Part shown: one piece after another, positions 1-9,502 of the stretch
Position numbering within the stretch: the stretch's first letter is position 1
Layout of the letters: each line of letters starts with the position of its first letter
Assembly (NCBI GenBank): GCA_036337295.1
Contig: JAYZEN010000008.1
Coordinates: 62,001 to 126,000 of the forward strand
Direction: 5' to 3'
Source of the DNA: Ketobacter sp036337295
GTDB taxonomy: Bacteria > Pseudomonadota > Gammaproteobacteria > Pseudomonadales > Ketobacteraceae
Length of the DNA stretch: 64,000 nt
Translations under genes and position numbers: made by a program
Notes under the pieces: generated by a model
The model's input: only the letters and a program-made list of their open reading frames with translations
Database searches by the model: none
What the model was told of the DNA's origin: nothing

Positions 1-250
1 CAGTATCGGCCAGAATAGTAACCACCTTGGGTTGCACTTCCAGCATACCACCGGACACATAGTACACTTCTTCTTCACCGTTTTGCTTGATGACGCGAAT
101 CGGACCGGGGTTCAATTGCGTCAACAAGGGAGCGTGACCCGGTGCGATACCCAGGTCACCCAGTTTGCCGTGAGCGACAACCATTTCCACCAATCCGGAA
201 AAGATGGATTTTTCGGCAGAAACGATATCACAGTGTACGGTTATCGCCAT
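1..250 (-). CDS. atpC: ATP synthase epsilon subunit (partial, 3' end outside window)
   Basis: The first 83 codons of the F1 epsilon subunit are visible; the rest lies beyond the left edge. Epsilon is part of the central stalk, links gamma to the c-ring and can inhibit ATP hydrolysis. The reading frame opens with ATG at 250 and MAITVHCDIVSAEK, which matches the start of the epsilon beta-sandwich. It follows the atpD stop by about 20 bases in the conserved order atpD-atpC, which supports the call more than the short sequence alone. Confidence 0.95.
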   Translation of the reverse strand, partial: MAITVHCDIVSAEKSIFSGLVEMVVAHGKLGDLGIAPGHAPLLTQLNPGPIRVIKQNGEEEVYYVSGGMLEVQPKVVTILADT

Positions 251-271
251 GGTTCTAACTCCCTAGCGTGA

Positions 272-1669
272 TTAAGCTTTTGCGCCTTTTTCGATGGCTT
301 CTTCAATGGAACCAACCATGTAGAACGCCTGCTCTGGCAGGTGATCCAGTTCGCCATCGAGAATCATCTTGAAGCCACGGATGGTGTCTTTCAGGGACAC
401 GTACTTACCGGGTGAACCGGTGAATACTTCCGCCACGTGGAAGGGCTGGGACAGGAAGCGTTCGATCTTACGAGCGCGGGATACCACCAGCTTGTCTTCT
501 TCAGACAGTTCGTCCATACCCAGGATGGCGATGATGTCTTTCAGTTCTTTGTAACGCTGCAGGTTGGTCTGTACGCCACGGGCCACTTCATAGTGCTCAG
601 CCCCGATCACCAGCGGGTCCAGCTGACGGGAGGTGGAGTCCAGCGGATCTACCGCAGGATAAATACCCTTGGCAGCAATGTCTCGGCTCAGTACTACGGT
701 GGAGTCCAAGTGAGAGAACGTGGTTGCAGGAGACGGGTCAGTCAAGTCATCCGCCGGTACGTATACCGCCTGGATGGAGGTGATAGAACCGGTCTTGGTG
801 GAGGTGATACGTTCCTGCAGAACACCCATCTCTTCCGCCAGGGTGGGCTGGTAACCTACCGCAGAAGGCATACGACCCAACAGTGCGGATACTTCGGTTC
901 CCGCCAGGGTGTAACGATAGATGTTGTCCACGAACAACAGTACGTCACGACCTTCGTCACGGAATTTTTCCGCCATGGTCAGACCAGTCAGGGCCACACG
1001 CAGACGGTTGCCTGGTGGCTCGTTCATCTGGCCGTACACCATCGCCACTTTGGACTTGTCGAATTGCTCAGTGTTAACAACGCCCGCTTCCTGCATTTCG
1101 TGGTAGAAGTCGTTACCCTCACGAGTACGTTCCCCTACACCGGCGAATACAGACAGACCGGAGTGTTCGGTTGCGATGTTGTTAATCAATTCCATCATGT
1201 TTACGGTTTTACCAACACCCGCACCCCCGAACAGACCAACCTTACCACCTTTCGCGAAGGGGCAGATCAGGTCGATCACCTTGATGCCGGTTTCCAGCAG
1301 ATCTGTGGAAGAAGACTGCTCAGCATAGGTAGGCGGCTTACGGTGAATGGAAGAGCGCTCTTGTTCACCAATGGGCCCACATTCGTCGATGGGGTTACCC
1401 AGAACGTCCATGATGCGACCCAGAGTCTCACGACCCACAGGTACACTGATGGGGGCGCCGGTGCCGGAAACGGTCAGACCACGCTTCAGACCTTCGGTTG
1501 AGCCCATGGCGATGGTACGCACGATACCGTCACCCAATTGCTGCTGAACTTCAAGAACCGTCGGATAGTTCTCAACGTTCAGTGCGTCGTACACGTTGGG
1601 TACGGAATCACGTGAGAATTCCACGTCGATGACCGCGCCGATGATTTGTACGATACGTCCGCTACTCAT
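272..1669 (-). CDS. atpD: ATP synthase F1 beta subunit
   Basis: Catalytic beta subunit of the cytoplasmic F1 sector, making ATP from ADP and phosphate at the alpha/beta interfaces. It is 465 residues, the usual length. Visible landmarks are the N-terminal barrel (GRIVQIIGAVIDVEF), the P-loop GGAGVGKT near residue 155, the GERTREGND segment and the Walker B region LLFVDNIYR. The ATG at 1669 is preceded by AGAGGA. It lies between atpG and atpC in the standard operon order. Confidence 0.98.
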   Translation of the reverse strand: MSSGRIVQIIGAVIDVEFSRDSVPNVYDALNVENYPTVLEVQQQLGDGIVRTIAMGSTEGLKRGLTVSGTGAPISVPVGRETLGRIMDVLGNPIDECGPIGEQERSSIHRKPPTYAEQSSSTDLLETGIKVIDLICPFAKGGKVGLFGGAGVGKTVNMMELINNIATEHSGLSVFAGVGERTREGNDFYHEMQEAGVVNTEQFDKSKVAMVYGQMNEPPGNRLRVALTGLTMAEKFRDEGRDVLLFVDNIYRYTLAGTEVSALLGRMPSAVGYQPTLAEEMGVLQERITSTKTGSITSIQAVYVPADDLTDPSPATTFSHLDSTVVLSRDIAAKGIYPAVDPLDSTSRQLDPLVIGAEHYEVARGVQTNLQRYKELKDIIAILGMDELSEEDKLVVSRARKIERFLSQPFHVAEVFTGSPGKYVSLKDTIRGFKMILDGELDHLPEQAFYMVGSIEEAIEKGAKA

Positions 1670-1724
1670 GTTTGTATCCTCTTAAATCGTAACTGTTATA
1701 AACCTGAATACTGTAAACCGGCCC

Positions 1725-2585
1725 TTATACGGCTGCCGCGCCACCCACGATCTCGGAGATCTCCTGGGTGATCGCCGCCTGACGGGCTTTGTTGTACACC
1801 AGCTGCAAGTCATTGATCAGGTTGCCCGCGTTGTCGGTAGCGGACTTCATCGCAACCATTCGAGCTGCCTGCTCACAGGCATTGTTCTCGACCACGCCCT
1901 GATACACCTGGGATTCAACAAAGCGCACCAACAGATAATCCAGGATTTCTTTTGCCTCAGGCTCATAGATGTAGTCCCAATGATGCTGGTACTCTTGATC
2001 TTTGCTGGCTTCCAGAGGCAACAACTGGATGCTGGTGGGGGTTTGCGTCATGGTGTTCACGAAATCGTTGTACATCAGGTACAAACGATCGATTTTGCCG
2101 GATTCGAAGGCGTCCAGCATGACCTTTACGGAACCGATCAGATCCTCAACCGAAGGCTCATCACCCAGTCCGGTTTTGGTGGCGATCACGTTACCGCCCA
2201 CTGACCGGAAAAAGCTCACTGCTTTACCGCCGATCAGGGCCATGTCCACTTCGCAGCCTTTTTCTTTCCATTGCTTGGTCAGTTGCAGGGTCTTTTTGAA
2301 CAGGTTGATGTTCAGACCACCACACAGGCCCCGGTCAGAAGACACCACCACCACGCCCACGCGCTTCACTTCGCGCTCGTTCATGTAGGTGTGTTTGTAT
2401 TCCGGATTGGAATTGGCTAGGTGACGCACGACCTGGCGAATTTTTTCCGCATAGGGTTTGGATGCCGCCATACGGTCTTGCGCTTTACGCATCTTACTAG
2501 CCGCAACGAGTTCCATTGCAGAGGTAATTTTCTGCGTATTTTTAACACTGGCTATTTTGCCACGTATCTCTTTTGCGCCTGACAT
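1725..2585 (-). CDS. atpG: ATP synthase F1 gamma subunit
   Basis: Central rotor shaft of F1, turning inside the alpha3beta3 ring and coupling proton flow to catalysis. It is 286 residues with the typical N-terminal helix (AKEIRGKIASVKNTQKIT, SAMELVAASKM) and the C-terminal helix (NLINDLQLVYNKARQAAITQE) that together form the coiled-coil shaft. It starts at ATG 2585 and sits between atpA and atpD as in other proteobacteria. Confidence 0.98.
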   Translation of the reverse strand: MSGAKEIRGKIASVKNTQKITSAMELVAASKMRKAQDRMAASKPYAEKIRQVVRHLANSNPEYKHTYMNEREVKRVGVVVVSSDRGLCGGLNINLFKKTLQLTKQWKEKGCEVDMALIGGKAVSFFRSVGGNVIATKTGLGDEPSVEDLIGSVKVMLDAFESGKIDRLYLMYNDFVNTMTQTPTSIQLLPLEASKDQEYQHHWDYIYEPEAKEILDYLLVRFVESQVYQGVVENNACEQAARMVAMKSATDNAGNLINDLQLVYNKARQAAITQEISEIVGGAAAV

Positions 2586-2636
2586 AGGTCTACCGTATTC
2601 AGGTTACGGGGCAAGTTGCCCTGCCCCGGTGAATGA

Positions 2637-4181
2637 TTACCAAGTCTGGGTGGACTTGAATTTCTCAACGAGTGCTTTGTACTCGCCTTCGATATCGCTG
2701 TTCCAGTCGCCTTTCTCGTTTACCTTCGCCATCAGCGCAGCGTATTCAGAGTTGGCGTAAGACAGCAGAGCCGCTTCAAAATCCAGGATCTTGGCAACTT
2801 CGACATCTTCCAGGTAGCCTTCGTTGGCCACGTACAGAACCAGACCCATTTCCGCCACAGACTGGGGAGAGTACTGCTTCTGCTTCATCAGTTCGGTAAC
2901 ACGGGTACCGTGTTCCAACTGCTTACGTGTGGCTTCATCCAGATCCGATGCAAACTGGGCGAACGCCGCCAGTTCCCGGTACTGAGCCAGAGCCAGACGA
3001 ATACCACCACCCAGTTTCTTGATGATTTTGGTCTGTGCCGCACCACCTACCCGGGATACCGAGATACCGGCGTTCATCGCCGGACGGATACCGGAGTTGA
3101 ACAGGTTGGTTTCCACGAAAATCTGACCATCAGTAATGGAGATTACGTTGGTGGGTACGAATGCGGATACGTCGCCGGCCTGGGTTTCGATGATCGGCAG
3201 CGCCGTCAGAGAACCAGTCTGGCCTTTCACTTCGCCGTTGGTGAACTTCTCAACGTAGTCGGCGCTGACACGGGCAGCACGTTCCAGCAGACGGGAGTGC
3301 AGATAGAACACGTCACCAGGATAGGCTTCACGACCCGGAGGACGACGCAGCAGCAGGGAGATCTGACGATACGCCCAAGCTTGTTTGGTCAAATCATCGT
3401 ATACGATCAGGGCGTCTTCACCACGGTCACGGAAGTATTCACCCATGGTACAACCGGTGAACGCAGCCAGGAACAGCATCGCGGCCGGATCGGCTGCTGC
3501 CGCTGCCACCACGATGGTGTTTTCCATCGCGCCGTGCTCTTCCAGTTTACGCACTACGTTCGCAATAGAAGATTGCTTCTGACCGATGGCCACGTAGATA
3601 CATTTGATGCCGGAATCTTTCTGGTTGATGATGGTGTCGATGGCGATGGCGGTTTTACCGATCTGGCGGTCGCCGATGATCAGCTCACGCTGGCCGCGAC
3701 CTACCGGGGTCATGGCATCGATGGATTTCAGACCGGTTTGCACCGGCTGGTCCACCGATTGACGGGCGATTACACCGGGGGCAACCTTTTCCACCACGTC
3801 GGTTTCGGTGGTGCCCAGCGGGCCCTTGCCGTCGATCGGGTTACCCAGACCGTCCACTACGCGGCCCAGCAGTTCACGTCCAACCGGTACTTCCAGTACC
3901 TTACCGGTACATTTTACCTTTTGGCCTTCTGCCAGCCCAAGGTAGTCACCCAGTACCACCGCACCCACGGAGTCCTGCTCCAGGTTAAGGGCCATACCGA
4001 AAGTGCCGTTTTCGAACTCCACCATCTCGCCGTACATTACGTCGGCCAGACCGTGTACACGCACGATACCGTCAGATACGCTGACGATGGTACCTTCGGT
4101 GCGCGCTTCCGAAGTTGTATCCAGATTCGCGATGCGCTGTTTGATCAGCTCGCTGATTTCTGAAGGGTTGAGTTGCTGCAT
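2637..4181 (-). CDS. atpA: ATP synthase F1 alpha subunit
   Basis: Non-catalytic nucleotide-binding subunit of F1, 514 residues. It shows the P-loop GDRQIGKTA near residue 170, the VYDDLTKQAWAYRQ segment and the conserved SISDGQIFVET-like stretch (here ISITDGQIFVETNLF). The ATG at 4181 has GAGGAC upstream. It follows atpH closely. A long opposite-strand open frame across this gene is a codon-bias shadow. Confidence 0.98.
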   Translation of the reverse strand: MQQLNPSEISELIKQRIANLDTTSEARTEGTIVSVSDGIVRVHGLADVMYGEMVEFENGTFGMALNLEQDSVGAVVLGDYLGLAEGQKVKCTGKVLEVPVGRELLGRVVDGLGNPIDGKGPLGTTETDVVEKVAPGVIARQSVDQPVQTGLKSIDAMTPVGRGQRELIIGDRQIGKTAIAIDTIINQKDSGIKCIYVAIGQKQSSIANVVRKLEEHGAMENTIVVAAAAADPAAMLFLAAFTGCTMGEYFRDRGEDALIVYDDLTKQAWAYRQISLLLRRPPGREAYPGDVFYLHSRLLERAARVSADYVEKFTNGEVKGQTGSLTALPIIETQAGDVSAFVPTNVISITDGQIFVETNLFNSGIRPAMNAGISVSRVGGAAQTKIIKKLGGGIRLALAQYRELAAFAQFASDLDEATRKQLEHGTRVTELMKQKQYSPQSVAEMGLVLYVANEGYLEDVEVAKILDFEAALLSYANSEYAALMAKVNEKGDWNSDIEGEYKALVEKFKSTQTW

Positions 4182-4191
4182 GCTTATGTCC

Positions 4192-4728
4192 TCAAGAATT
4201 CAATGTGTCGGCCAGTTTAGCGAGCTTGCCGCGTACAGAACCGTCAATCACCAAATCGCCGGCTCTGATGATGACACCACCCAGCAGGTCTTTGTTCTCT
4301 GCGGTGGTGACGTTGACTTCACGGCCCAGTTTCTGCTTCAGGGCAGCAGCAAGTTTATTGCTTTGCTCATCGGACAAAGCGAAAGCGGACGTAATTTCCA
4401 CATCCACGCTCTGTTCCTTCTGTGACTTGAGGGCTTCGAACAATTCTGCGATTTCAGGCAACGCCGTCAGTCGCTTGTTCTGTGCCAGCATGGCCACAAA
4501 ATTTTTACCCTGGTCATTCAGTTTGTCCTGACACAGATCGCCAAACGCCTCTGCTTTTTTGGCAGAGGAGATTTTGGGATTGTTCAGGAAACTGGATACT
4601 GCTTCATCTGCTGAAACAGCCGCTGCAAAGGCAAGCATATCGGACCATTCAGCCAGTGTGCCGTTCTCGTCGGCGAACTGAAAAGCCGCTTTCGCATAAG
4701 GCCGGGCAACTGTGATTAGTTCTGCCAT
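4192..4728 (-). CDS. atpH: ATP synthase delta subunit
   Basis: Peripheral-stalk subunit that ties the top of F1 to the b dimer (OSCP equivalent). It is 178 residues, normal for the family. Family-like features are the opening AELITVARPYAKAAFQFA and the C-terminal GGVIIRAGDLVIDGSVRGKL. It starts with ATG at 4728 and is separated by about 10 bases from both neighbours, consistent with tight co-translation in the operon. Confidence 0.97.
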   Translation of the reverse strand: MAELITVARPYAKAAFQFADENGTLAEWSDMLAFAAAVSADEAVSSFLNNPKISSAKKAEAFGDLCQDKLNDQGKNFVAMLAQNKRLTALPEIAELFEALKSQKEQSVDVEITSAFALSDEQSNKLAAALKQKLGREVNVTTAENKDLLGGVIIRAGDLVIDGSVRGKLAKLADTLNS

Positions 4729-4740
4729 AATCCGATACCG

Positions 4741-5211
4741 TTACAGTTCTGATGCAAGCTGCTCAAGCATTGCGTTATGAGCATTTTGATCGACTGCTGT
4801 GCCAAGAATTTTTTCTGCGCCGGCAATAGACAGAACAGAGATCTGAGCGCGCAGAGATTCCTTCGCGCGATTCAACTCCTGCTCAACTTCTGCCTGGGCA
4901 GCCGCTTTCAGACGCTCGCCTTCGGCGCGGGCCTGATCTTTCGCTTCTTCGACCAATTGATTGGCACGCTTGTTGGCTTGCTCAATCAAAGCAGCGGCTT
5001 GCTGCTTGGCTTCACGCAGAGTTTCAGCGGCTTTCTCTTTCGCCAACTCCAAATCCTGCTCAGCCTGGTCAGCCGCCTGTAAGCCCTGTGCGATTTTTTC
5101 TGAGCGTTCACGCATGGCACTGATCAGCGGTGGCCAGACGAACTTCAAGCAGAAAAATACGAATACGGCAAAGGCGATGGATTGACCTATGATGGTGGCA
5201 TTAATATCCAT
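4741..5211 (-). CDS. atpF: ATP synthase Fo b subunit
   Basis: Membrane-anchored half of the peripheral stalk (156 residues). A single N-terminal transmembrane helix (residues about 5-27, IIGQSIAFAVFVFFCLKFVW) is followed by a long charged Ala/Glu/Gln-rich coiled coil that extends to F1. Only one b-type gene is present, as in respiratory bacteria with a b2 homodimer. ATG start at 5211. Confidence 0.97.
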   Translation of the reverse strand: MDINATIIGQSIAFAVFVFFCLKFVWPPLISAMRERSEKIAQGLQAADQAEQDLELAKEKAAETLREAKQQAAALIEQANKRANQLVEEAKDQARAEGERLKAAAQAEVEQELNRAKESLRAQISVLSIAGAEKILGTAVDQNAHNAMLEQLASEL

Positions 5212-5270
5212 ACCAAACCCTCTCGCTCGTTAAAGTAAATGTGTGACGCTACTTTCTCGAAGCGATGGAC

Positions 5271-5507
5271 TTAGGCCAATACGAAGATCATGTACATGCC
5301 GATACCAACACCGATCATGGGTACCGCGTCCAACAGACCCGCCATCAAGAACATTTTACCTTGCAGCATGGGCGCCATTTCCGGCTGACGGGCAGTACCT
5401 TCCAACAGTCGGCCACCCAACAGACCAAAGCCGATTGCAGTACCCAACGCGCCCAGACCGATTACCAGACCAGCGGCGATCAATACAAGTGCAGATGCAG
5501 TTTCCAT
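5271..5507 (-). CDS. atpE: ATP synthase Fo c subunit
   Basis: Proteolipid of the rotating c-ring, 78 residues, two membrane helices joined by a polar loop (GTARQPEM, matching the conserved ARQP motif). The ion-carrying carboxylate is Asp60 in GLLDAVPMI, an aspartate as in E. coli. I see no sodium-binding signature, so the ring is inferred to be proton-driven. ATG at 5507 with a purine-rich site just upstream. Confidence 0.97.
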   Translation of the reverse strand: METASALVLIAAGLVIGLGALGTAIGFGLLGGRLLEGTARQPEMAPMLQGKMFLMAGLLDAVPMIGVGIGMYMIFVLA

Positions 5508-5572
5508 GTTATCTCCTGGTATTACTTTTAAAGTTTAAGGTTAAGTTAATGGTTAAGGTCGAAACTCAATTC

Positions 5573-6424
5573 TTAGTGATCTTCGTGTGCTGTGCTCAAG
5601 TACACAATGGTCAGCACCATGAACAGGAAGGCCTGCAGGGTAATAACCAGAATGTGGAAGATCGCCCAGCCCAGTTGTAACACGCCGCCAAACAGCGCCA
5701 TGATCACACCGGCATTGAACATCAGAGCAATAAGAATGAAGATCATTTCACCCGCGTACATGTTGCCGAACAATCGCAGGCCCAGTGAGATGGGCTTGGC
5801 CAGCAGGTTCACGGTTTCCAAAAACAGGTTAACGGGGATCAGCAGGATCTTGACGGCAATGTTGTTGCTGCTGAACGGATGCAGGGTCAGCTCACCGGCA
5901 AAACCGCCAATGCCTTTGACTTTGATGCTGTAGAAAATGATCAGGAAGAATACGGTGAAGGACATACCCAGGGTGATATTGGGATCAGTGGAGGGTACGA
6001 TTTTCATATAGTGAACGCCCGCGGCACTGGCCAGGGCCGGAATCCAATCCACCGGGATCAAATCCATCAGGTTCATCAGGAACACCCAGCAGAATATGGT
6101 CAGACCCATGGGGGCAATCATAGCGTTGCGGCCGTGGAAGTTCTCTTTAACCTGGGTATCCACAAAATCCACCAGGATTTCGACGAAGTTCTGGAAGCCC
6201 TTGGGAACATCGGTGGTGGCGCGCTTGGCCGCCATGCGGAACAACAGCAGGAACAGGAAACCCAGACCCACAGACCACCCCAGAGAGTCCACATGAAATT
6301 TCCAGAATCCCATTTCGGCAGCTTCTGCAGCAGAATGCGCAAAACCCCATGAACCATCGGGATGCTGGCCATATACCAGATTAGTCAAGTGGTGCTTGAT
6401 GTATTCTGAGGAATCTGCAGCCAT
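5573..6424 (-). CDS. atpB: ATP synthase Fo a subunit
   Basis: Stator channel subunit forming the proton half-channels beside the c-ring. The essential arginine lies in ISLGLRLFGNMYAGE. The protein is strongly hydrophobic with about five to six membrane helices. I place the start at ATG 6424 (MAADSSEYIK); a TTG three codons upstream is open but less likely. Product about 283 residues. Order atpI-atpB-atpE is conserved. Confidence 0.96.
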   Translation of the reverse strand: MAADSSEYIKHHLTNLVYGQHPDGSWGFAHSAAEAAEMGFWKFHVDSLGWSVGLGFLFLLLFRMAAKRATTDVPKGFQNFVEILVDFVDTQVKENFHGRNAMIAPMGLTIFCWVFLMNLMDLIPVDWIPALASAAGVHYMKIVPSTDPNITLGMSFTVFFLIIFYSIKVKGIGGFAGELTLHPFSSNNIAVKILLIPVNLFLETVNLLAKPISLGLRLFGNMYAGEMIFILIALMFNAGVIMALFGGVLQLGWAIFHILVITLQAFLFMVLTIVYLSTAHEDH

Positions 6425-6468
6425 AGTACCCAATACCTTAATTCGAAGTCGGACTTAGCTTCTTTGGA

Positions 6469-6861
6469 TTATTGCTCGCGCAACACGAGAGGTGCCAACC
6501 AGGCGACACCGTACACTACAAAGAAGGCTGAAAACAAATATGCCGCGCTTTCACGAACACCTGGGAGCAGTTTGAACGCTGCAATGAACAGCAGCATGAC
6601 GATGACAAATTTTCCTGCCTCACCCCGATAAAATGCCCGCACCATCTCTTGCGATGCACGCGCCCCCGAGAAACGGAATGCCTGGATGGCGAAGTAAAGA
6701 TTGGCCAGTACCGCTATCCAGCCACCTACCATAGCCGCCAACGCAGCCGCTTTACCCGCAACACACAACAGGATTACAGGAATCAAGGTCGAGATCAGGG
6801 CCTGCGAGCCCACCACGTAAACACCCAAATAACCTTTGTTTAACGTGCCTGGCTTTGTCAC
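6469..6861 (-). CDS. atpI: ATP synthase assembly protein AtpI
   Basis: Small four-helix membrane protein (130 residues) that opens the atp operon. In other bacteria it assists c-ring assembly and may take part in Mg2+ transport. The predicted helices lie at roughly residues 18-38, 42-62, 82-100 and 105-125. The start is GTG at 6861, preceded by ACGGAAAAAG; no ATG occurs at the N-terminus. Promoter and leader lie between it and parB. Confidence 0.9.
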   Translation of the reverse strand: MTKPGTLNKGYLGVYVVGSQALISTLIPVILLCVAGKAAALAAMVGGWIAVLANLYFAIQAFRFSGARASQEMVRAFYRGEAGKFVIVMLLFIAAFKLLPGVRESAAYLFSAFFVVYGVAWLAPLVLREQ

Positions 6862-6966
6862 AGTCTTTTTCCGTTTGCCCTCAACCAGCGGATTACTCTC
6901 TTATGACAGTGGACCTTTTGGGTCAGCATAAACGCTGATTGCAGGTGCCTGTGTAAGGCGGTGCCG

Positions 6967-6995
6967 ATTATAGAGACTTTCCAAAGCACAGGCAA
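6967..6995 (-). promoter_or_regulatory. sigma-70 promoter of the atp operon
   Basis: On the minus strand a -35 TTGCCT is separated by exactly 17 bases from a perfect -10 TATAAT. Transcription would start near 6960, giving a leader of about 100 bases before the atpI GTG. The -35 lies only about 25 bases past the parB stop, so the atp operon can be transcribed independently of mnmG-rsmG-parAB. Confidence 0.7.
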
Positions 6996-7018
6996 CACAG
7001 GTTGCCGGCCGGTGGGCG

Positions 7019-7918
7019 TTATTTGATGTGGTCGAGAATGCCGTCCAATTCATCCAGACTGCTGTAGCGAATCACCAGCTTACCCTTGCCCTTGGCGCTG
7101 TGCTGGATCATCACCGGGGCCCCCAGCTTGTCGGATAAATTATCTTGTAACAATTTGATATCCGGATCGATTTTAGTGTCCGGAACGTCCATTTGCTCCT
7201 GCTGCAGACGACGCACCAGGGCTTCGGTCTGGCGCACCGACAGGCCCTTGGCCACAATGGCGCGGGCGGCTTCGGTCTGTTTGCCACTGTCCAGGGTGAG
7301 GATGGCGCGGGCATGCCCCATCTCCAGATCGCCGTGTTCCACCAGCTTTTTGGCCTCGGCGCTGAGGCTCATGAGGCGCAGCAGATTGGTCACGGTGGTG
7401 CGGGATTTGCCCACCGCTTCCGCCACCTGTTGGTGGGTCAGCTCGAACTCATCCTGAAAGCGCTGCAGGGCCGCGGCTTCTTCGATGGGGTTGAGATCCT
7501 CGCGCTGGATGTTTTCGATCAGGGCCATGGCGATGGCGGCTTCATCACTGACCGCGCGGATAACACAGGGCACTTTGTCCAGGCCGGCCAACTGGCTGGC
7601 CCGCCAACGGCGCTCTCCGGCAATGATCTCGTATTGATTGGGGCCGGCTAATGGGCGTACCACGATGGGTTGCATGATGCCCTGGGCTTTGATTGAGCTG
7701 GCCAGGTCTTCCAGGGCCTGCGGGTCCATGTCGCGGCGGGGCTGATAACGGCCCCGCTGCAGGAACTCGATGGGCAGGTGCCTCAACTCACCGTCGACGT
7801 CTTCGCGGCTCACGGTGACCGCTTTGCTGGCATCGGTGGAGACTTCTTTTTGCGGGATGTTGGCGCTTCCCAACAGCGCGTCCAGTCCTCGACCCAATCC
7901 TTTTTTCTTGGCAGCCAT
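7019..7918 (-). CDS. parB: Chromosome partitioning protein ParB
   Basis: CTP-dependent clamp that loads at parS sites and organises the origin region for segregation. The 299-residue protein has the Arg-rich box GERRWRA near residue 102, then a helix-turn-helix (LTHQQVAEAVGKSRTTVTNLLRL region, residues about 155-177) and a C-terminal dimerisation domain. ATG 7918 has AAAGGCG upstream. It follows parA by about 100 bases. No clear parS site was noticed in the window, but I did not search exhaustively. Confidence 0.97.
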   Translation of the reverse strand: MAAKKKGLGRGLDALLGSANIPQKEVSTDASKAVTVSREDVDGELRHLPIEFLQRGRYQPRRDMDPQALEDLASSIKAQGIMQPIVVRPLAGPNQYEIIAGERRWRASQLAGLDKVPCVIRAVSDEAAIAMALIENIQREDLNPIEEAAALQRFQDEFELTHQQVAEAVGKSRTTVTNLLRLMSLSAEAKKLVEHGDLEMGHARAILTLDSGKQTEAARAIVAKGLSVRQTEALVRRLQQEQMDVPDTKIDPDIKLLQDNLSDKLGAPVMIQHSAKGKGKLVIRYSSLDELDGILDHIK

Positions 7919-8018
7919 GTATCGCCTTTATTGTCGTCGGTGAAAAATGCGGCTTACCCTGATCTGTGGTGTCGAGGATAAGGCTTCCACATTATAAGGA
8001 GCTGGAAGTGGGACGCAA

Positions 8019-8819
8019 TCAGGCGGTGGCGGTTTCCGCGCCGGACCCGGCCAATTTCTGTTCCGCCCGGCGAATCAGTTCGCCGGCCAGGGCCAGGTAG
8101 GAGACGGCACCTCGGGAGCGACGATCGTATTCCAGCACCGGCAGGCCGTGGCTGGGGGCTTCCGCCAGGCGCACGTTGCGGGGGATGATTGTGCGGTAGA
8201 CTTTGTCGCCGAAGTGTTCTGTCAATTGACTGGACACCTGGTTGGCCAGGGCGATGCGGGGATCGTACATGGTGCGCAACAGGCCGTCGATTTCCAGCTT
8301 GGGGTTGAGCACGCTCTGGATTTTCTCGATGGTGTTCAACAGCGCGGACAAACCCTCCAGGGCATAGTACTCGCACTGCATGGGAATGATCACCGAATCC
8401 GAAGCCACCAACGCGTTCACCGTGAGCATGTTGAGGGAGGGTGGGCAGTCAATCAATATATAGTCGTACTGGGACCGTACTCCTTCCAGGGCCCGGTTCA
8501 GGCGTTGTTCGCGGGCGTCCAGGTCCAGCAGTTCCACTTCTGCGGCGGTCAGATCCGCATTGGCCCCAATCAGGCCGTAGCCGGGGTCGGTGTGCACCAC
8601 CGCCTCGGACACCGGCATCTCATCCACCAGCACATCATAGATGGAGTGTTCCAGTTCGTGTTTATTGACCCCACTGCCCATGGTGGCGTTGCCCTGTGGG
8701 TCCAAATCGATGAGCAGTACGTTTCGTTTGGTCGCAACCAGTGACGCCGCCAGATTGACTGAGGTGGTGGTTTTACCCACACCGCCCTTTTGATTGGTCA
8801 CTGAAATGACTTTACCCAC
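8019..8819 (-). CDS. parA: Chromosome partitioning ATPase ParA (Soj)
   Basis: Walker-type cytoskeletal ATPase that drives origin segregation with ParB. The deviant Walker A motif KGGVGKTT is at residues 10-17 and the Walker B region is DYILIDCPPSL. It has 266 residues and lacks the long N-terminal extension of plasmid ParA proteins, which fits a chromosomal Soj type. The start is GTG at 8819 with GGGAGAT upstream. It lies 20 bases downstream of rsmG. Confidence 0.97.
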   Translation of the reverse strand: MGKVISVTNQKGGVGKTTTSVNLAASLVATKRNVLLIDLDPQGNATMGSGVNKHELEHSIYDVLVDEMPVSEAVVHTDPGYGLIGANADLTAAEVELLDLDAREQRLNRALEGVRSQYDYILIDCPPSLNMLTVNALVASDSVIIPMQCEYYALEGLSALLNTIEKIQSVLNPKLEIDGLLRTMYDPRIALANQVSSQLTEHFGDKVYRTIIPRNVRLAEAPSHGLPVLEYDRRSRGAVSYLALAGELIRRAEQKLAGSGAETATA

Positions 8820-8839
8820 AATTGATCTCCCGGATAGCG

Positions 8840-9484
8840 TTATCCTGTGTGCGTTCTTTTTACCACAATCAGGTGCCGCTCTTCATGCAAATAGGGCACA
8901 TTCAGTGTTTCGATGCGAATCTCCAGCCCCGGGGATTGCAGCGCTTCAATCTCCCCGTGTGGCACCAGGCCTTTCATGGCCAGCAGTTCGCCCCGATCTT
9001 CCAGCAGAGGTAAGCACACACCAACAAAGCTTTGCAGCGAGGCAAGCGCGCGGCTGGTGATGGTGTCGTAGCGCTGGCTGGCGGGCACCGCCTCAATGCG
9101 CCCCTTGATCACAGACAGGTTATCCAGTTTCAGCTCCGCCTTCATCTGCACCAGAAAACGGGTCTTCTTACCGTTGCTGTCGATCAGGGTCCAGTGCCGG
9201 TGGGGATCACAGATCGCGGCGGGAATGCCCGGCAGGCCCGGCCCGGTGCCCACGTCGAGAATATTCTGACCTTGGACATGGGGCACGATGGAAAGACTGT
9301 CCAGCAGATGCTTGATCACCATTTCGTCCGGGTCGCGGATGGCGGTGAGGTTGTACGCCCGGTTCCACTTCAGCAGGTTTTCGAGGTAGGCGCGCAGGGT
9401 TTGCTGCTGGGCGTCGGTGAGGCTGAGCCCCAATTGCTCACAGCCTGAAGCCAGGCGCGCCGCTTGTTGTTGGGTTAATTGCAC
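8840..9484 (-). CDS. rsmG: 16S rRNA m7G527 methyltransferase RsmG (GidB)
   Basis: SAM-dependent enzyme that methylates N7 of G527 in 16S rRNA. The SAM-binding motif is ILDVGTGPGLPGIPAAI (residues about 72-88), followed by the acidic WTLIDSNGKKTRFL segment and TSRALAS, all family hallmarks. Length 214 is normal. The start is GTG at 9484 (MQLTQQQAAR). It forms the classical mnmG-rsmG-parA-parB string. Confidence 0.97.
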   Translation of the reverse strand: MQLTQQQAARLASGCEQLGLSLTDAQQQTLRAYLENLLKWNRAYNLTAIRDPDEMVIKHLLDSLSIVPHVQGQNILDVGTGPGLPGIPAAICDPHRHWTLIDSNGKKTRFLVQMKAELKLDNLSVIKGRIEAVPASQRYDTITSRALASLQSFVGVCLPLLEDRGELLAMKGLVPHGEIEALQSPGLEIRIETLNVPYLHEERHLIVVKRTHTG

Positions 9485-9502
9485 GTTGAATCCGTCTTCA
9501 GA

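Noticed and set aside
437..1501. Long open frame (354 codons) antisense to atpD, and a similar one of 417 codons antisense to atpA (2910-4163)
   Set aside because: They mirror strongly biased codons of highly expressed genes, lack ribosome sites and show no recognisable domains.
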